In this document: piece by piece, positions 25,396 to 34,512 of the stretch | Layout of the letters: each line of letters begins with the position of its first letter | How positions within the stretch are numbered: the first letter of the stretch is position 1 | Source of the DNA: Veillonella criceti | GTDB lineage: Bacteria > Bacillota > Negativicutes > Veillonellales > Veillonellaceae | Direction: 5' to 3' | Assembly: GCF_900460315.1 (NCBI RefSeq) | Contig: NZ_UHIO01000001.1 | Span: 62,001 to 126,000 of the forward strand | Length of the DNA: 64,000 bases | Translations under genes and position numbers: made by a program | Notes under the pieces: model-generated | Told to the model about the DNA's origin: nothing | The model's input: the letters and a program-made list of their open reading frames with translations, nothing else | Databases searched by the model: none

Positions 25396-26787
25396 ATGAA
25401 ATCATATGCTATTCCAAGAATTGTCATTGCTGGCACCAATTCTGGCGTAGGCAAGACTACCATTGTAGCTGGTTTATTGGCTGCTTTTCACGAACAAGGT
25501 AAAAAAGTACAAGCATTTAAAGTGGGCCCTGATTATATTGATCCAGGGTTCCACAAATTGGCCAGTGGCCGAGATTGTTATAATTTAGATACTTGGTTAG
25601 TGCCACCTCATAAGATGAAGCCATTTTTTACTGAAATGGCAGGCGATGCAGAGTTAGCAATTATTGAAGGGGTTATGGGTCTTTATGATGGCGGTCGTGA
25701 GGGCGTTAGTTCCACCGCTGAAATTGCTAAGTCTTTAGATGCGCCGGTTATTTTAGTGATTGATTGTAAAGCGATGGGAGAAAGTGCGGCGGCTATTGCT
25801 AAAGGCTTTAAAGAATACGATACAGCGGTTAACTTTGCTGGTGTTTTATTAAATCGTATTGGTTCGGACAATCATGAGCATATGATTCGAGTGGCTATGG
25901 AGCGATTGGGCATTCCTGTGCTTGGTGTCATTCATCGTGATGAGCGGATGCATTCGCCGGAACGCCATTTAGGGCTGACTCCGGTGACAGAAGTAAATCC
26001 ACAAACGGCGTTAGATACGATTCGTGAAGCGATTAAACAAAGTGTTGATTTAGAGGCTTTGGCTAAACTAGCTGAAGCAGCGCCCACTTTGATTGTGCCA
26101 GACCGAGTTGTTACGGCTGCTGAAGGGCCAACAGTACGCATTGGTGTAGCCTATGATGAAGCGTTTTCCTTTTACTATCCGGCGAGTTTACAAGCCCTGG
26201 CTGAGGCCGGTGCTGATTTAGTCTATTTTAGTCCTTTAAAAGATAAAGAATTACCAAAGGTAGATGCCCTTTTATTTGGTGGCGGCTTTCCTGAAATGTT
26301 CCTCAACCAATTAAGTGAAAATAAATCGATGCTAGTTTCGATTAAGGAGGCGGCTCTTACTGGTATGCCTATATATGCCGAGTGTGGAGGCCTTATGTAT
26401 CTTTGTGAATCTGTTACTGATTTTGAAGGTCAGGCCCGCCCTATGGTAGGGTTGGTGCCAGCACGATGTGTAATGCAAGCTAAATTACAAAAAGTAGGGT
26501 ATGTAACAGCCACGGCTCTTCAAGATACTTTGTTAGCTTCTGAAGGCGATAGCCTTAGAGGTCATGAATTCCATTTTTCAACCATGGAACCCGTGGCGCC
26601 TATGACAACAGAAACGTTCCCTTGGGCCTTTCAATTTGAAGGTGGTCGTAAAGGACAAGTGTATCAAGGTGGTTATAGTAAAGAGAATATTTTGGCCACG
26701 TATTTGCATTTGAATTTTGCGGGTAATGAAGCAGCTGCTGAACGCTTTGTAACAGCGGCTCACGCCTATAACGCAAAGGAGGCCTAA
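25396..26787 (+). CDS. cbiA: Cobyrinic acid a,c-diamide synthase CbiA
   Basis: 463 residues with an N-terminal P-loop VIAGTNSGVGKTTIVAGLL and FKVGPDYIDPGFH, then a C-terminal class I glutamine amidotransferase domain with the catalytic cysteine in PIYAECGGLMYL (about residue 334). It amidates the a and c side chains of cobyrinate using glutamine and ATP. The start lies 4 nt after cbiL; the next gene starts 3 nt downstream. Confidence 0.95.
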   Translation: MKSYAIPRIVIAGTNSGVGKTTIVAGLLAAFHEQGKKVQAFKVGPDYIDPGFHKLASGRDCYNLDTWLVPPHKMKPFFTEMAGDAELAIIEGVMGLYDGGREGVSSTAEIAKSLDAPVILVIDCKAMGESAAAIAKGFKEYDTAVNFAGVLLNRIGSDNHEHMIRVAMERLGIPVLGVIHRDERMHSPERHLGLTPVTEVNPQTALDTIREAIKQSVDLEALAKLAEAAPTLIVPDRVVTAAEGPTVRIGVAYDEAFSFYYPASLQALAEAGADLVYFSPLKDKELPKVDALLFGGGFPEMFLNQLSENKSMLVSIKEAALTGMPIYAECGGLMYLCESVTDFEGQARPMVGLVPARCVMQAKLQKVGYVTATALQDTLLASEGDSLRGHEFHFSTMEPVAPMTTETFPWAFQFEGGRKGQVYQGGYSKENILATYLHLNFAGNEAAAERFVTAAHAYNAKEA

Positions 26788-26790
26788 GCC

Positions 26791-27402
26791 ATGGCAGAGA
26801 TATTGACAAGTAAGTCCTCAAAGGGTGATACTATTGTAGAGGTAGCACCGCATAAGACGTCTGAGGGGCTAATTTTAGTGAATACTGGAAATGGCAAAGG
26901 AAAGACGACGGCTGCGTTAGGGGTAGCTTTGCGGGCTGTAGGTAATGGCCTGCGCGTACTAATTTTGCAATTTATTAAAGGTGGCTCTACGTATGGCGAA
27001 TTAAAAGCGATTAAAGCTTTACAAGAGGCCGGGATGCCTATTGAAATTCGCCCCATGGGAAAGGGGTTTATTTTCCACAATAAGGAAACGTCAGAAACTG
27101 ATTTAATCGCTCATAAAGCAGCGGCTGATAAAGCGTGGCAGATGTTAACGGATGAGGTTATGTCTGATCGGTGGGATTTAGTTATTTTTGATGAAATTAA
27201 CTATGCCATAAAATTTGGTCTGCTTCCTGTAGAGCAGGTTGTTACTTTATTAGAGCAAAAACCGGCACGACTTCATGTGGTGTTAACTGGGCGTGATGCT
27301 AGGCCTGAAATTATTGCTAAGGCTCATACGGTAACGGAAATGCAAGTAGTTAAACATGCGTATGAGCAAGGGATTAAGGCGGCTCGTGGGATTGAATTTT
27401 GA
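26791..27402 (+). CDS. cobO: Corrinoid adenosyltransferase, CobA/BtuR/CobO type
   Basis: 203 residues. The P-loop NTGNGKGKTTAALGVALRA is followed by VLILQFIKGGSTYGEL and the Walker B-like WDLVIFDEINYAI, the marks of the BtuR/CobO family (not PduO or EutT). It transfers the adenosyl group of ATP to cob(I)alamin or cobyrinate a,c-diamide, fitting its place directly after cbiA. ATG 26791 follows GGAGG at the end of cbiA. Confidence 0.93.
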   Translation: MAEILTSKSSKGDTIVEVAPHKTSEGLILVNTGNGKGKTTAALGVALRAVGNGLRVLILQFIKGGSTYGELKAIKALQEAGMPIEIRPMGKGFIFHNKETSETDLIAHKAAADKAWQMLTDEVMSDRWDLVIFDEINYAIKFGLLPVEQVVTLLEQKPARLHVVLTGRDARPEIIAKAHTVTEMQVVKHAYEQGIKAARGIEF

Positions 27403-27438
27403 TATTGTAAATAAATCGAAAAAAATCGTAATAGACTC

Positions 27439-27466
27439 TTGAAAAAATATGGGCACATGCTATAAT
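27439..27466 (+). promoter_or_regulatory. Sigma-A promoter of the superoxide reductase gene
   Basis: TTGAAA (27439-27444) and a perfect TATAAT (27461-27466) are 16 bp apart. Confidence 0.8.
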
Positions 27467-27546
27467 TAAAATATAAGCAGTATATTATTTTAAACTATAA
27501 GTAAGTTCTTATAGGATATATTCTTATGACCAAGGAGGTTATCACA

Positions 27547-27939
27547 ATGGCATTAAGCAATTATGTAAAATCTGCAGATTTCAAAAATGAAAAACATGTT
27601 CCTGTAATTACGGCTCCTGATACTGTTAAAGCAGGTGAAAAAGTTCGCATTGAATTGGAAGTAGGCAAAGATATTGCTCATCCAAATACAACTGAACATC
27701 ATATTTCTTGGATTAAATTATACTATGTAGAAGAAGGCACTACGCTTCCATTTGAAGTAGCTCGTCTTGAATTTAATGTACATGGTGAAGCTGCTGCTGG
27801 TGCTAATGAAGGCCCTGTATTTGCTGAAGCGGCTGGTGTTGTAGTAGCATCCTTCAAAAAATCTGGTAAATTGATTGCTGCTTCTTACTGCAATATCCAT
27901 GGTTTATGGGAATCTGAAAAAGATATTGTTGTACAATAA
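27547..27939 (+). CDS. Superoxide reductase (class II, neelaredoxin type)
   Basis: 130 residues from ATG 27547, preceded by AAGGAGG; a longer in-frame start at 27526 begins inside that region. Iron ligands of the centre II fold are visible: His in EKHVPV, two His in TEHHISW, and Cys/His in SYCNIHGLW. It lacks the N-terminal desulforedoxin domain, so it is a one-iron class II type. It reduces superoxide to hydrogen peroxide with electrons usually supplied by rubredoxin, which is encoded at 47624-47758. Confidence 0.92.
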   Translation: MALSNYVKSADFKNEKHVPVITAPDTVKAGEKVRIELEVGKDIAHPNTTEHHISWIKLYYVEEGTTLPFEVARLEFNVHGEAAAGANEGPVFAEAAGVVVASFKKSGKLIAASYCNIHGLWESEKDIVVQ

Positions 27940-27974
27940 TGGCTAAGGGTAGATTATACTGATGTAATCTATTT

Positions 27975-28008
27975 AAAAAGCGTCAAGACTTTGGTCTTGG
28001 CGCTTTTT
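27975..28008 (+). terminator. Intrinsic terminator after superoxide reductase
   Basis: AAAAAGCGTCAAGAC pairs with GTCTTGGCGCTTTTT (one G-T pair) around a 4-nt loop. Confidence 0.92.
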
Positions 28009-28089
28009 GTACTTTACAGACATAGCCTTTATATGATAGAGTATTTCTATATATTTTAATAGTTATTTTAGAGATAAAGAGGGATTACA

Positions 28090-29319
28090 GTGGCCTTAAT
28101 TGTTAAAAAATTCGGTGGCAGTTCTGTGGCTACGCCGGAAAAAATTTACAATGTAGTAGATCGCGTGTTGCGTGATAAAAAAGAAGATGACCGCGTGGTT
28201 GTGGTTGTATCGGCCATGGGTGACACAACGGATGATTTAGTGGCCTTGGCGAAAGCTGTTACATCGCGACCATTTGGCCGTGAAATGGATCGGTTACTAT
28301 CTACTGGTGAGCAAGTATCTATTGCTTTGATGGCGATGGCTTTTATGGAAAAAGGACAACCAGCTGTATCGATGACAGGGGCCCAGGCTGGTATTTTAAG
28401 TAGTGATACTCATGGTAAAGGTCGAATTTTGACAATCGATCCAAGTCGTGTGTTTGCAGCCCTTGAGGCAGGTAATGTAGTCGTGGTGGCAGGTTTCCAA
28501 GGTATTACTGATTGTGGTGATATTACGACTTTAGGGCGTGGTGGTTCTGATACAACAGCTGTTGCATTAGCGGGGGCTATGCAAGCTGATGTATGTGAAA
28601 TCTTCACGGATGTAGAAGGCGTGTATTCTACGGATCCGCGTATTGCACCGAATGCGGTGAAACTTGATGAGATTACATATGGTGAGATGTTGGAAATGGC
28701 TCGCTTGGGGGCGGGTGTTATGCAACCTCGTGCTGTTGAAATGGGTAGTCGTTATGGCGTGCCAATTCATGTACGTTCCACATTTTGTGATAAAGAAGGT
28801 ACCATTATTCGGGAGGATTATACCATGGAAGCAAATAAACATGTAATTCAAGGCGTAGCGGATGACACAAATGTAGCAAAAGTATCCCTCATAGGGGTTA
28901 AGAATAAACCAGGCATTGCCCATCTTATTTTCCAAAGTTTAGCGGATAAAAACGTTGATGTGGATATGATTGTACAAAGCGTTCGCACTGTGGAAGATAC
29001 AATTACGGATATTGTCTTTACGATTACGTTAGATGATGTAGTGATGGCTCGTGAAGTATTAGCATCTTTAAAAACGGCCGGTGACATTGAAGATTTTGTT
29101 ATTAATGAACAAATGGCTAAGGTATCTATCGTGGGCGCTGGTATGCTTGGTCAGCCTGGGGTAGCGGCGCAGATGTTTGGTATTTTGAGTGAAGAAAATA
29201 TTAATATTGAAATTATTAGCACTTCTGAAATTAGTATTACTTGTTTAATTGCTGAAGAACGTGTAAAAGACGCAATTCGCGCTATTCATGATAATTTAGT
29301 TATTGATAAACGAGGCTAA
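28090..29319 (+). CDS. lysC: Aspartate kinase
   Basis: 409 residues from GTG 28090. The kinase domain starts with LIVKKFGGSSVATPEKI and contains FQGITDCGDITTLGRGGSDT and EIFTDVEGVYSTDPR. Two ACT domains follow (NKPGIAHLIFQSLADKNVDV; then VSIVGAGMLGQPGVAAQMF), expected to sense lysine and/or threonine. It phosphorylates aspartate at the head of the lysine, threonine and methionine pathway. Monocistronic between two terminators; no lysine riboswitch fits in the short leader. Confidence 0.94.
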   Translation: MALIVKKFGGSSVATPEKIYNVVDRVLRDKKEDDRVVVVVSAMGDTTDDLVALAKAVTSRPFGREMDRLLSTGEQVSIALMAMAFMEKGQPAVSMTGAQAGILSSDTHGKGRILTIDPSRVFAALEAGNVVVVAGFQGITDCGDITTLGRGGSDTTAVALAGAMQADVCEIFTDVEGVYSTDPRIAPNAVKLDEITYGEMLEMARLGAGVMQPRAVEMGSRYGVPIHVRSTFCDKEGTIIREDYTMEANKHVIQGVADDTNVAKVSLIGVKNKPGIAHLIFQSLADKNVDVDMIVQSVRTVEDTITDIVFTITLDDVVMAREVLASLKTAGDIEDFVINEQMAKVSIVGAGMLGQPGVAAQMFGILSEENINIEIISTSEISITCLIAEERVKDAIRAIHDNLVIDKRG

Positions 29320-29343
29320 TTGTAGCGTATTAGATGGATGATT

Positions 29344-29384
29344 AACAGGCTTTCTTTCTTAGTTTTGAAGGAAAGTCTGTTTTA
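29344..29384 (+). terminator. Intrinsic terminator after lysC
   Basis: AACAGGCTTTC pairs with GAAAGTCTGTT (one G-T pair), followed by TTTATTTT. Confidence 0.8.
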
Positions 29385-29386
29385 TT

Positions 29387-29415
29387 TTGAAAATATTCCT
29401 CAACTTTAGTATAAT
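29387..29415 (+). promoter_or_regulatory. Sigma-A promoter of the M16C peptidase gene
   Basis: TTGAAA (29387-29392) and TATAAT (29410-29415) are exactly 17 bp apart. Confidence 0.82.
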
Positions 29416-29477
29416 ATACATTGTATACAGTTTTATTTTAAAGAGCATAGTTAAGTATCCATTAAAGGAGTTTTTAT

Positions 29478-32390
29478 ATGAAATTAAATGCAATATATAG
29501 TGGCTTTACCGTTGAACGGGTTGAGTCAGTAAAAGAATTAAATGGCATTGCCTATATGTTACATCATACGAAATCAGGCGCACGTTTACTTTATATTGAT
29601 GCTGATGACACCAATAAAGTATTTTCCATTTCCTTCCGTACGCCACCTAAAGATAGTACGGGTGTAGCCCATATTATGGAGCATTCTGTATTATGTGGTT
29701 CGCGTAAATTCCCGCTAAAAGAGCCTTTTGTAGAGCTAGTGAAAGGGTCGTTAAATACGTTTTTAAATGCTATGACATATCCTGATAAGACCATGTATCC
29801 CGTAGCTAGTAAAAACGACAAAGATTTCCATAATTTGATGGATGTATACTTAGATGCTGTTTTTTACCCTCGTGTAGCGACAGATAAAGAAATCGTAATG
29901 CAGGAAGGTTGGCATTATGAATTGGATTCAGCTGAGGATGATTTGACGTATAAAGGCGTTGTATATAATGAAATGAAAGGTGTTTATTCATCCCCTGATT
30001 CTATTTTAGAGACTCATATGATGGCGGAACTATTCCCTGATACAACGTATGGTGTAGATTCTGGTGGTAATCCCGATAATATTCCTGAACTTACTTACGA
30101 AGGGTTCCAGGCGTTTTATAAGCAATACTATCACCCATCCAATAGCTATATTTTCTTATATGGTACAATGGACATCGAAGAACAATTGCGTTTCATTAAT
30201 GAGGAATATTTGCAGAATTTTGACGCTATTTCCGTTGATTCTACTATTGCTGTACAAGCTCCCTTTACGGCAGGTAAAGTAGCATCTTATCCATATAGTA
30301 TTGGTTCTGATGAAAATGAAACTGGTAAAACCATGCATGCTTTGACGTATGTAATGCCAGAAATGACAGTGGCGGATAACTTAGGCTTTGAAATTTTAAC
30401 GCATGCTTTATTAACATCGCCAGCAGCGCCACTTAAAGAATTGCTTGTAAAAGCTGGTGTAGGTAGTGATGTGAGTGGCTATTATTTAGATAGCCTTCGT
30501 CAGCCAATCTGGAATATTTCGGTTACTGGTTCTGAAATGAAGGAACAAAAACGATTACAAGAACTGGTAGAAACAGAATTAGCACGATTAGTAAAAGAGG
30601 GGATTGATAAATCGTTATTAGAAGCCTCTTTAAATATTACTGAATTTGCTTTACGCGAAGCTGACTTTGGTGGTCGTCCTATTGGACTCGCTTATGGTAT
30701 TCGAGTGATGGATCAATGGAATTATGATAAAGATCCTATTGAGGCACTTCGTTATGAAGCGGCGTTAACTACGTTGCGTGAAGGATTAACAGGTCGTTAT
30801 TTCGAAGAATTAATAGAACGTGCGCTGTTACAGAATCAGCATAAAGCATTAGTTTCTATTTATCCAGAGAAAGGGTTACAGGAACAAAAAGAAAAGGCTG
30901 AACAAGAACAATTAGCTACGATTAAAGCTAAGATGAGCCCTGAAGAAATTGAAGCTATTGTAGCCCAGACAAAGGCGCTAAAGGCACGTCAAGCCGCACC
31001 AGATACGGAAGAAGCCTTAGCAACGATTCCTTTATTAGAACTTACTGATTTATCGCCAAAGGTTGAACGTGTAGAACGACACGACAGCAAACTAGGTAAG
31101 GCTAGCCTTCATTTTGTACCTACTCAAGCAAAGGGGATTAATTATACAGCTTTTTATTTCCATTTAGATTGCTTAACGGAAGAGGAGCTATTCTACGCAG
31201 GCCTTTTAAGTGATATGTTAGCTCGTGTTAATACAAAAGAGCGCACCTATGATGCTATTGCGCAGGATATTAATATGAATTTAGGCGGCTTTAGTGCTGA
31301 TATAGCGGCGTTGACGAAGTATAATGATCGCAATGGGTATACGCCATTGTTTATCGTTCGTGCTAAAGCATTGCATGCTAAGTTGCCTGAATTAGTACGT
31401 ATTGTAACTGAACTTGTAAGTTATAGTGAATATACTGATGTGAGCCGATTAACAGAATTGGTGAAAGAAACAAAAGCAATTTGGGATACAGAAGCTTTCC
31501 GCCGTGGTCATACGATTGTTTCTAATCGAGTTATGGCGCAGGTATCTGAAGTTGGTAAATTCCGTGATTTAGATGGTCTTGGTTATTTTGAACAATTGGC
31601 TACATTGGCTAATGATGAAACGGCATTGCAAGCATTGCCAACAAAATTAAGTGAAGTGGCTACTAAATTATTCCGTCCTTCTAATGTTGATATTTCCTTT
31701 GTAGGGGAAACGGAAGAATTTGATCGTTTCAAAGAATTGTTAGAGCCAGCACTTCAAAAATGGCAAGATGGTACATATGATAAGGGGCAGTTAAAGATTA
31801 CAAAGTCCTATGTGAATGAAGGTATCGTTACATCTGGTAAGGTACAGTATGTAGCACAAGGGGGGAACTTCCGTGATCATGGTTTCACTCCTAAGGGTGC
31901 TATGAAAGTATTAGAAACAATTCTTCGTTATGAATACTTATGGACACGTATACGTGTGCAAGGTGGTGCGTATGGCGCTTTTGCCAATTTCTATAATAAT
32001 GGTAACTTTGTTCTTTGTAGTTATCGTGATCCAAACTTGACAGAAACATTATCTGTTTATGAAGAGTTAAGCCAATATTTACAGAATTTTGAAATTTCAG
32101 ATCGTGAAATGCGTAAATATATTATTGGTACTATGAGTACTTTGGACACACCAATTACGCCAGCTTTACGAGGGCCACGTGCTATGAGTGAATATTTTGG
32201 TGAAGGGTCACCAGAAGCAGCTGAGCGACTTCGGGAAGAGGTAATTGATTGTCGTCAAGCTGATATTCGTGATTTAGCTGAGGTAGTAGGGGCTGTTATG
32301 AAGGATTCTCATATTAGTGTAATGGGGAACGAACAAAAAATTAAAAATGCTGGTGATACATTCAGCCAAGTAATTTCTTTGCCACAATAA
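29478..32390 (+). CDS. M16C-family zinc metallopeptidase (PreP/Cym1-like)
   Basis: 970 residues with the inverted zinc motif HIMEHSVLCGSRKFP (HxxEH, about residues 56-60) and the distal glutamate region in YKGVVYNEMKGVYSSPDSIL. Length and the four-domain layout fit presequence-protease-type single-chain M16C enzymes, which close around and degrade short unfolded peptides. No signal peptide, so it is probably cytosolic. Natural substrates are unknown. ATG 29478 follows AAAGGAG. Confidence 0.92.
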   Translation: MKLNAIYSGFTVERVESVKELNGIAYMLHHTKSGARLLYIDADDTNKVFSISFRTPPKDSTGVAHIMEHSVLCGSRKFPLKEPFVELVKGSLNTFLNAMTYPDKTMYPVASKNDKDFHNLMDVYLDAVFYPRVATDKEIVMQEGWHYELDSAEDDLTYKGVVYNEMKGVYSSPDSILETHMMAELFPDTTYGVDSGGNPDNIPELTYEGFQAFYKQYYHPSNSYIFLYGTMDIEEQLRFINEEYLQNFDAISVDSTIAVQAPFTAGKVASYPYSIGSDENETGKTMHALTYVMPEMTVADNLGFEILTHALLTSPAAPLKELLVKAGVGSDVSGYYLDSLRQPIWNISVTGSEMKEQKRLQELVETELARLVKEGIDKSLLEASLNITEFALREADFGGRPIGLAYGIRVMDQWNYDKDPIEALRYEAALTTLREGLTGRYFEELIERALLQNQHKALVSIYPEKGLQEQKEKAEQEQLATIKAKMSPEEIEAIVAQTKALKARQAAPDTEEALATIPLLELTDLSPKVERVERHDSKLGKASLHFVPTQAKGINYTAFYFHLDCLTEEELFYAGLLSDMLARVNTKERTYDAIAQDINMNLGGFSADIAALTKYNDRNGYTPLFIVRAKALHAKLPELVRIVTELVSYSEYTDVSRLTELVKETKAIWDTEAFRRGHTIVSNRVMAQVSEVGKFRDLDGLGYFEQLATLANDETALQALPTKLSEVATKLFRPSNVDISFVGETEEFDRFKELLEPALQKWQDGTYDKGQLKITKSYVNEGIVTSGKVQYVAQGGNFRDHGFTPKGAMKVLETILRYEYLWTRIRVQGGAYGAFANFYNNGNFVLCSYRDPNLTETLSVYEELSQYLQNFEISDREMRKYIIGTMSTLDTPITPALRGPRAMSEYFGEGSPEAAERLREEVIDCRQADIRDLAEVVGAVMKDSHISVMGNEQKIKNAGDTFSQVISLPQ

Positions 32391-32402
32391 GGCAAGACAT
32401 AG

Positions 32403-32446
32403 ACACTCCTAAGCAGGGGATATGACCTTTGTTTAGGAGTGTTTTT
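32403..32446 (+). terminator. Intrinsic terminator after the M16C peptidase gene
   Basis: ACACTCCTAA pairs with TTAGGAGTGT, followed by TTTTT. Confidence 0.88.
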
Positions 32447-32479
32447 AGAATGATGATTGGTTTAGAGAAGGAGTGGGGC

Positions 32480-33883
32480 ATGATATTGGGATTTAGACGG
32501 TATTTGGGGATAGATTATATTTTGCCTGTAAACGCACGCTTGGGGCCGGTACCAACGACTAAGGCTATTTATAAGGACTATATTGATGTGGCTTGGCCAG
32601 CTACAATGCAAGGCCTTTTATTACAGCTTATGACGGCTATTAATTTAGCTATGGTAGGCGCGTTGGGGGCTGATGCTTTAGCGGCTGTGGGGATTATGAG
32701 CCAACCCTTAATGGTTATGCTTGTCTTTGTGCGATCAGCAGCCATTGCGATTACAGCCATTGTAGCTAGGCGTAAAGGGGAAGATAATTATGAGGCGATG
32801 AACTCTGTTTTGAAGCAGGGGATTGTATTAACAGTATTATTTTATGTACCTTTATTAATGCTTAGTTTTTATTTTTTAGCAGATATATTAATATTTGCAG
32901 GTGCACAATCTTCTTATCTTGAAGAGGCGGTAAGCTATGGTAAATTTATTGTTATGGGCCTCTTTTTTTCTGCTTTATCAGTTATTGTGGGGGCTGCTTT
33001 AATCGGTGTTGGTAATACGCGTGTTATATTTACGTCTAACGCTATTGGTAATGTTATAAATGTAGTGTTAAATTTTGTATTGATTTATGGCTGGGGGCCT
33101 ATGCCTGCTCTAGGGGTTGTGGGCTCAGGAATTGCCACTATGATTAGTTATGGACTTATTTGTCTGTTATTGTTGCACGCTATCCATCGACAGGATCAGC
33201 ATTTATCGTGGTCTAAAGGTAGCTGGCGATTTAATAAGGATATTTTACGCTCTATTTATTATATTGGGGGAAGTTCGTTAGGTGAGCAGGCTTTTGAACG
33301 CTTTGGTATGTTTGCATATACCAAAATGGTGGCTTCGTTAGGTGTTGTAGCTCTTGCAACGCATCATATTTGCATGAATTTAATTGACATTTTTTATTAT
33401 TTTGCTATGGGACTTAGTTACTCTGGTGCTTCGTACACAGGTCAATCGTTGGGGAAAAAACGGCCTGATTTAGCCGTTGCTTATGGTAAAATAGGTATTC
33501 GTATAGCTTTATGTATCTCTATGGTTGGTTTAGTAACTTATTTTGGGTTACGACATATTGTATTTGATTTCTTTACTCAGGATCCAGCGGTATGGCAATT
33601 AGGCTCAGAGATTATGATTCTTATGGCGGTTGCTAGTTTTCCACAAGCATTTCAATTAGTGTATTCTGGTGTTCTTAAAGGGGCTGGCGACAATTTCTAT
33701 GTGATGAAATATTCGCTATTTGTCATTGCTATTTTTCGCCCTATTATTACGTATTTACTCTGTTTTACTGTTGGACTTGGCCTATATGGGGCGTGGGTGG
33801 CGTTATTAATTGATCAAAGTTTGCGTATGATTTTTGCTGGTTGGCGTTTTTACAGTGGTGTATGGCAGCATATAAAAATTTAG
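32480..33883 (+). CDS. MATE-family multidrug/metabolite exporter
   Basis: 467 residues from ATG 32480 (AAGGAG six bases upstream); earlier in-frame starts fall in the preceding terminator. About 12 membrane helices, with DVAWPATMQGLLLQLMTAIN, NLAMVGALGADALAAVGIMS-type and GVVGSGIATMISYGL blocks of MATE/NorM proteins. These export cationic compounds using a sodium or proton gradient. The substrate is unknown. Confidence 0.88.
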   Translation: MILGFRRYLGIDYILPVNARLGPVPTTKAIYKDYIDVAWPATMQGLLLQLMTAINLAMVGALGADALAAVGIMSQPLMVMLVFVRSAAIAITAIVARRKGEDNYEAMNSVLKQGIVLTVLFYVPLLMLSFYFLADILIFAGAQSSYLEEAVSYGKFIVMGLFFSALSVIVGAALIGVGNTRVIFTSNAIGNVINVVLNFVLIYGWGPMPALGVVGSGIATMISYGLICLLLLHAIHRQDQHLSWSKGSWRFNKDILRSIYYIGGSSLGEQAFERFGMFAYTKMVASLGVVALATHHICMNLIDIFYYFAMGLSYSGASYTGQSLGKKRPDLAVAYGKIGIRIALCISMVGLVTYFGLRHIVFDFFTQDPAVWQLGSEIMILMAVASFPQAFQLVYSGVLKGAGDNFYVMKYSLFVIAIFRPIITYLLCFTVGLGLYGAWVALLIDQSLRMIFAGWRFYSGVWQHIKI

Positions 33884-33956
33884 TGAAATTTATGATGAAT
33901 GCGATGAAATAGAGGAACTTTTGAGGCGTAAAAAGGACAAATTCTTTGATATATGA

Positions 33957-33962
33957 TATAAT
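33957..33962 (+). promoter_or_regulatory. Extended -10 promoter element for the exported-protein cluster
   Basis: TGATATAAT gives an extended -10 (TATAAT at 33957-33962). The -35 region (AGGACA) is weak. The 34014 gene starts about 52 bp downstream. Confidence 0.5.
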
Positions 33963-34013
33963 CAGACTAGCATACGTAGTATTGTAAAGACTCATTAACA
34001 AGGAGGATGACAT

Positions 34014-34466
34014 ATGAAAAAGAAATTATTAGCAACTGTAATGGCAGTATCTATTGCGACTTTATCAACTGGTATATTTGCAGGCCCTGCACAAGCTTTT
34101 AGCTTAGGTAATTTTAATTTAGGTAGTGTTCTTAAAGTAGGGGGCGTAGGGATTCTTGTTGACCGTTTTGGTGGCCAAATTAATGATTTTTTAAATAAAA
34201 TTTTAAGTCAAAATAACTTAAGCACAACATATTCAACAAAAGTCGTACCAATCGTTAGTGTTGGTAATAACGGTTATATTGGGGCCGCTCAAGTAACGGG
34301 ACCAGCTTCTGAAGTAGAACGAGTAGAAGCGGTGGCTCAAATTGAAGCTAGCTTCAATAGCGTAGCTCGTATTAAAGGGTTAGTACCAATTGATAGTAAG
34401 AACCCAGTTAATGCCTCTCGTATTCAAGGCGTAGGTGTATCCGCTATTATTGATATTAAGATTTAA
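34014..34466 (+). CDS. Exported protein of unknown function (150 aa)
   Basis: I do not recognise a named family. A clear Sec signal peptide (MKKKLLATVMAVSIATLSTG, cleavage likely after AQA) leads a mature part that starts with Gly/Leu/Asn-rich FSLGNFNLGSVLKVGGVGIL, then a compact beta-type domain with VVPIVSVGNNGYIGAAQVTG and repeated valines to the end. No lipobox, no cysteines. ATG follows AAGGAGG. It is the first of three consecutive exported envelope proteins with the LptD-like gene third, so an envelope role is likely. Confidence 0.7.
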   Translation: MKKKLLATVMAVSIATLSTGIFAGPAQAFSLGNFNLGSVLKVGGVGILVDRFGGQINDFLNKILSQNNLSTTYSTKVVPIVSVGNNGYIGAAQVTGPASEVERVEAVAQIEASFNSVARIKGLVPIDSKNPVNASRIQGVGVSAIIDIKI

Positions 34467-34512
34467 TAGCCTAAGTTTGGTGTAACCTAGGTCTCACATG
34501 GTTGGAGGATGT

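Noticed and set aside
28009-28089. Lysine riboswitch upstream of lysC
   Set aside because: Only about 80 bp lie between the preceding terminator and the start codon, too short for the roughly 170-nt aptamer.
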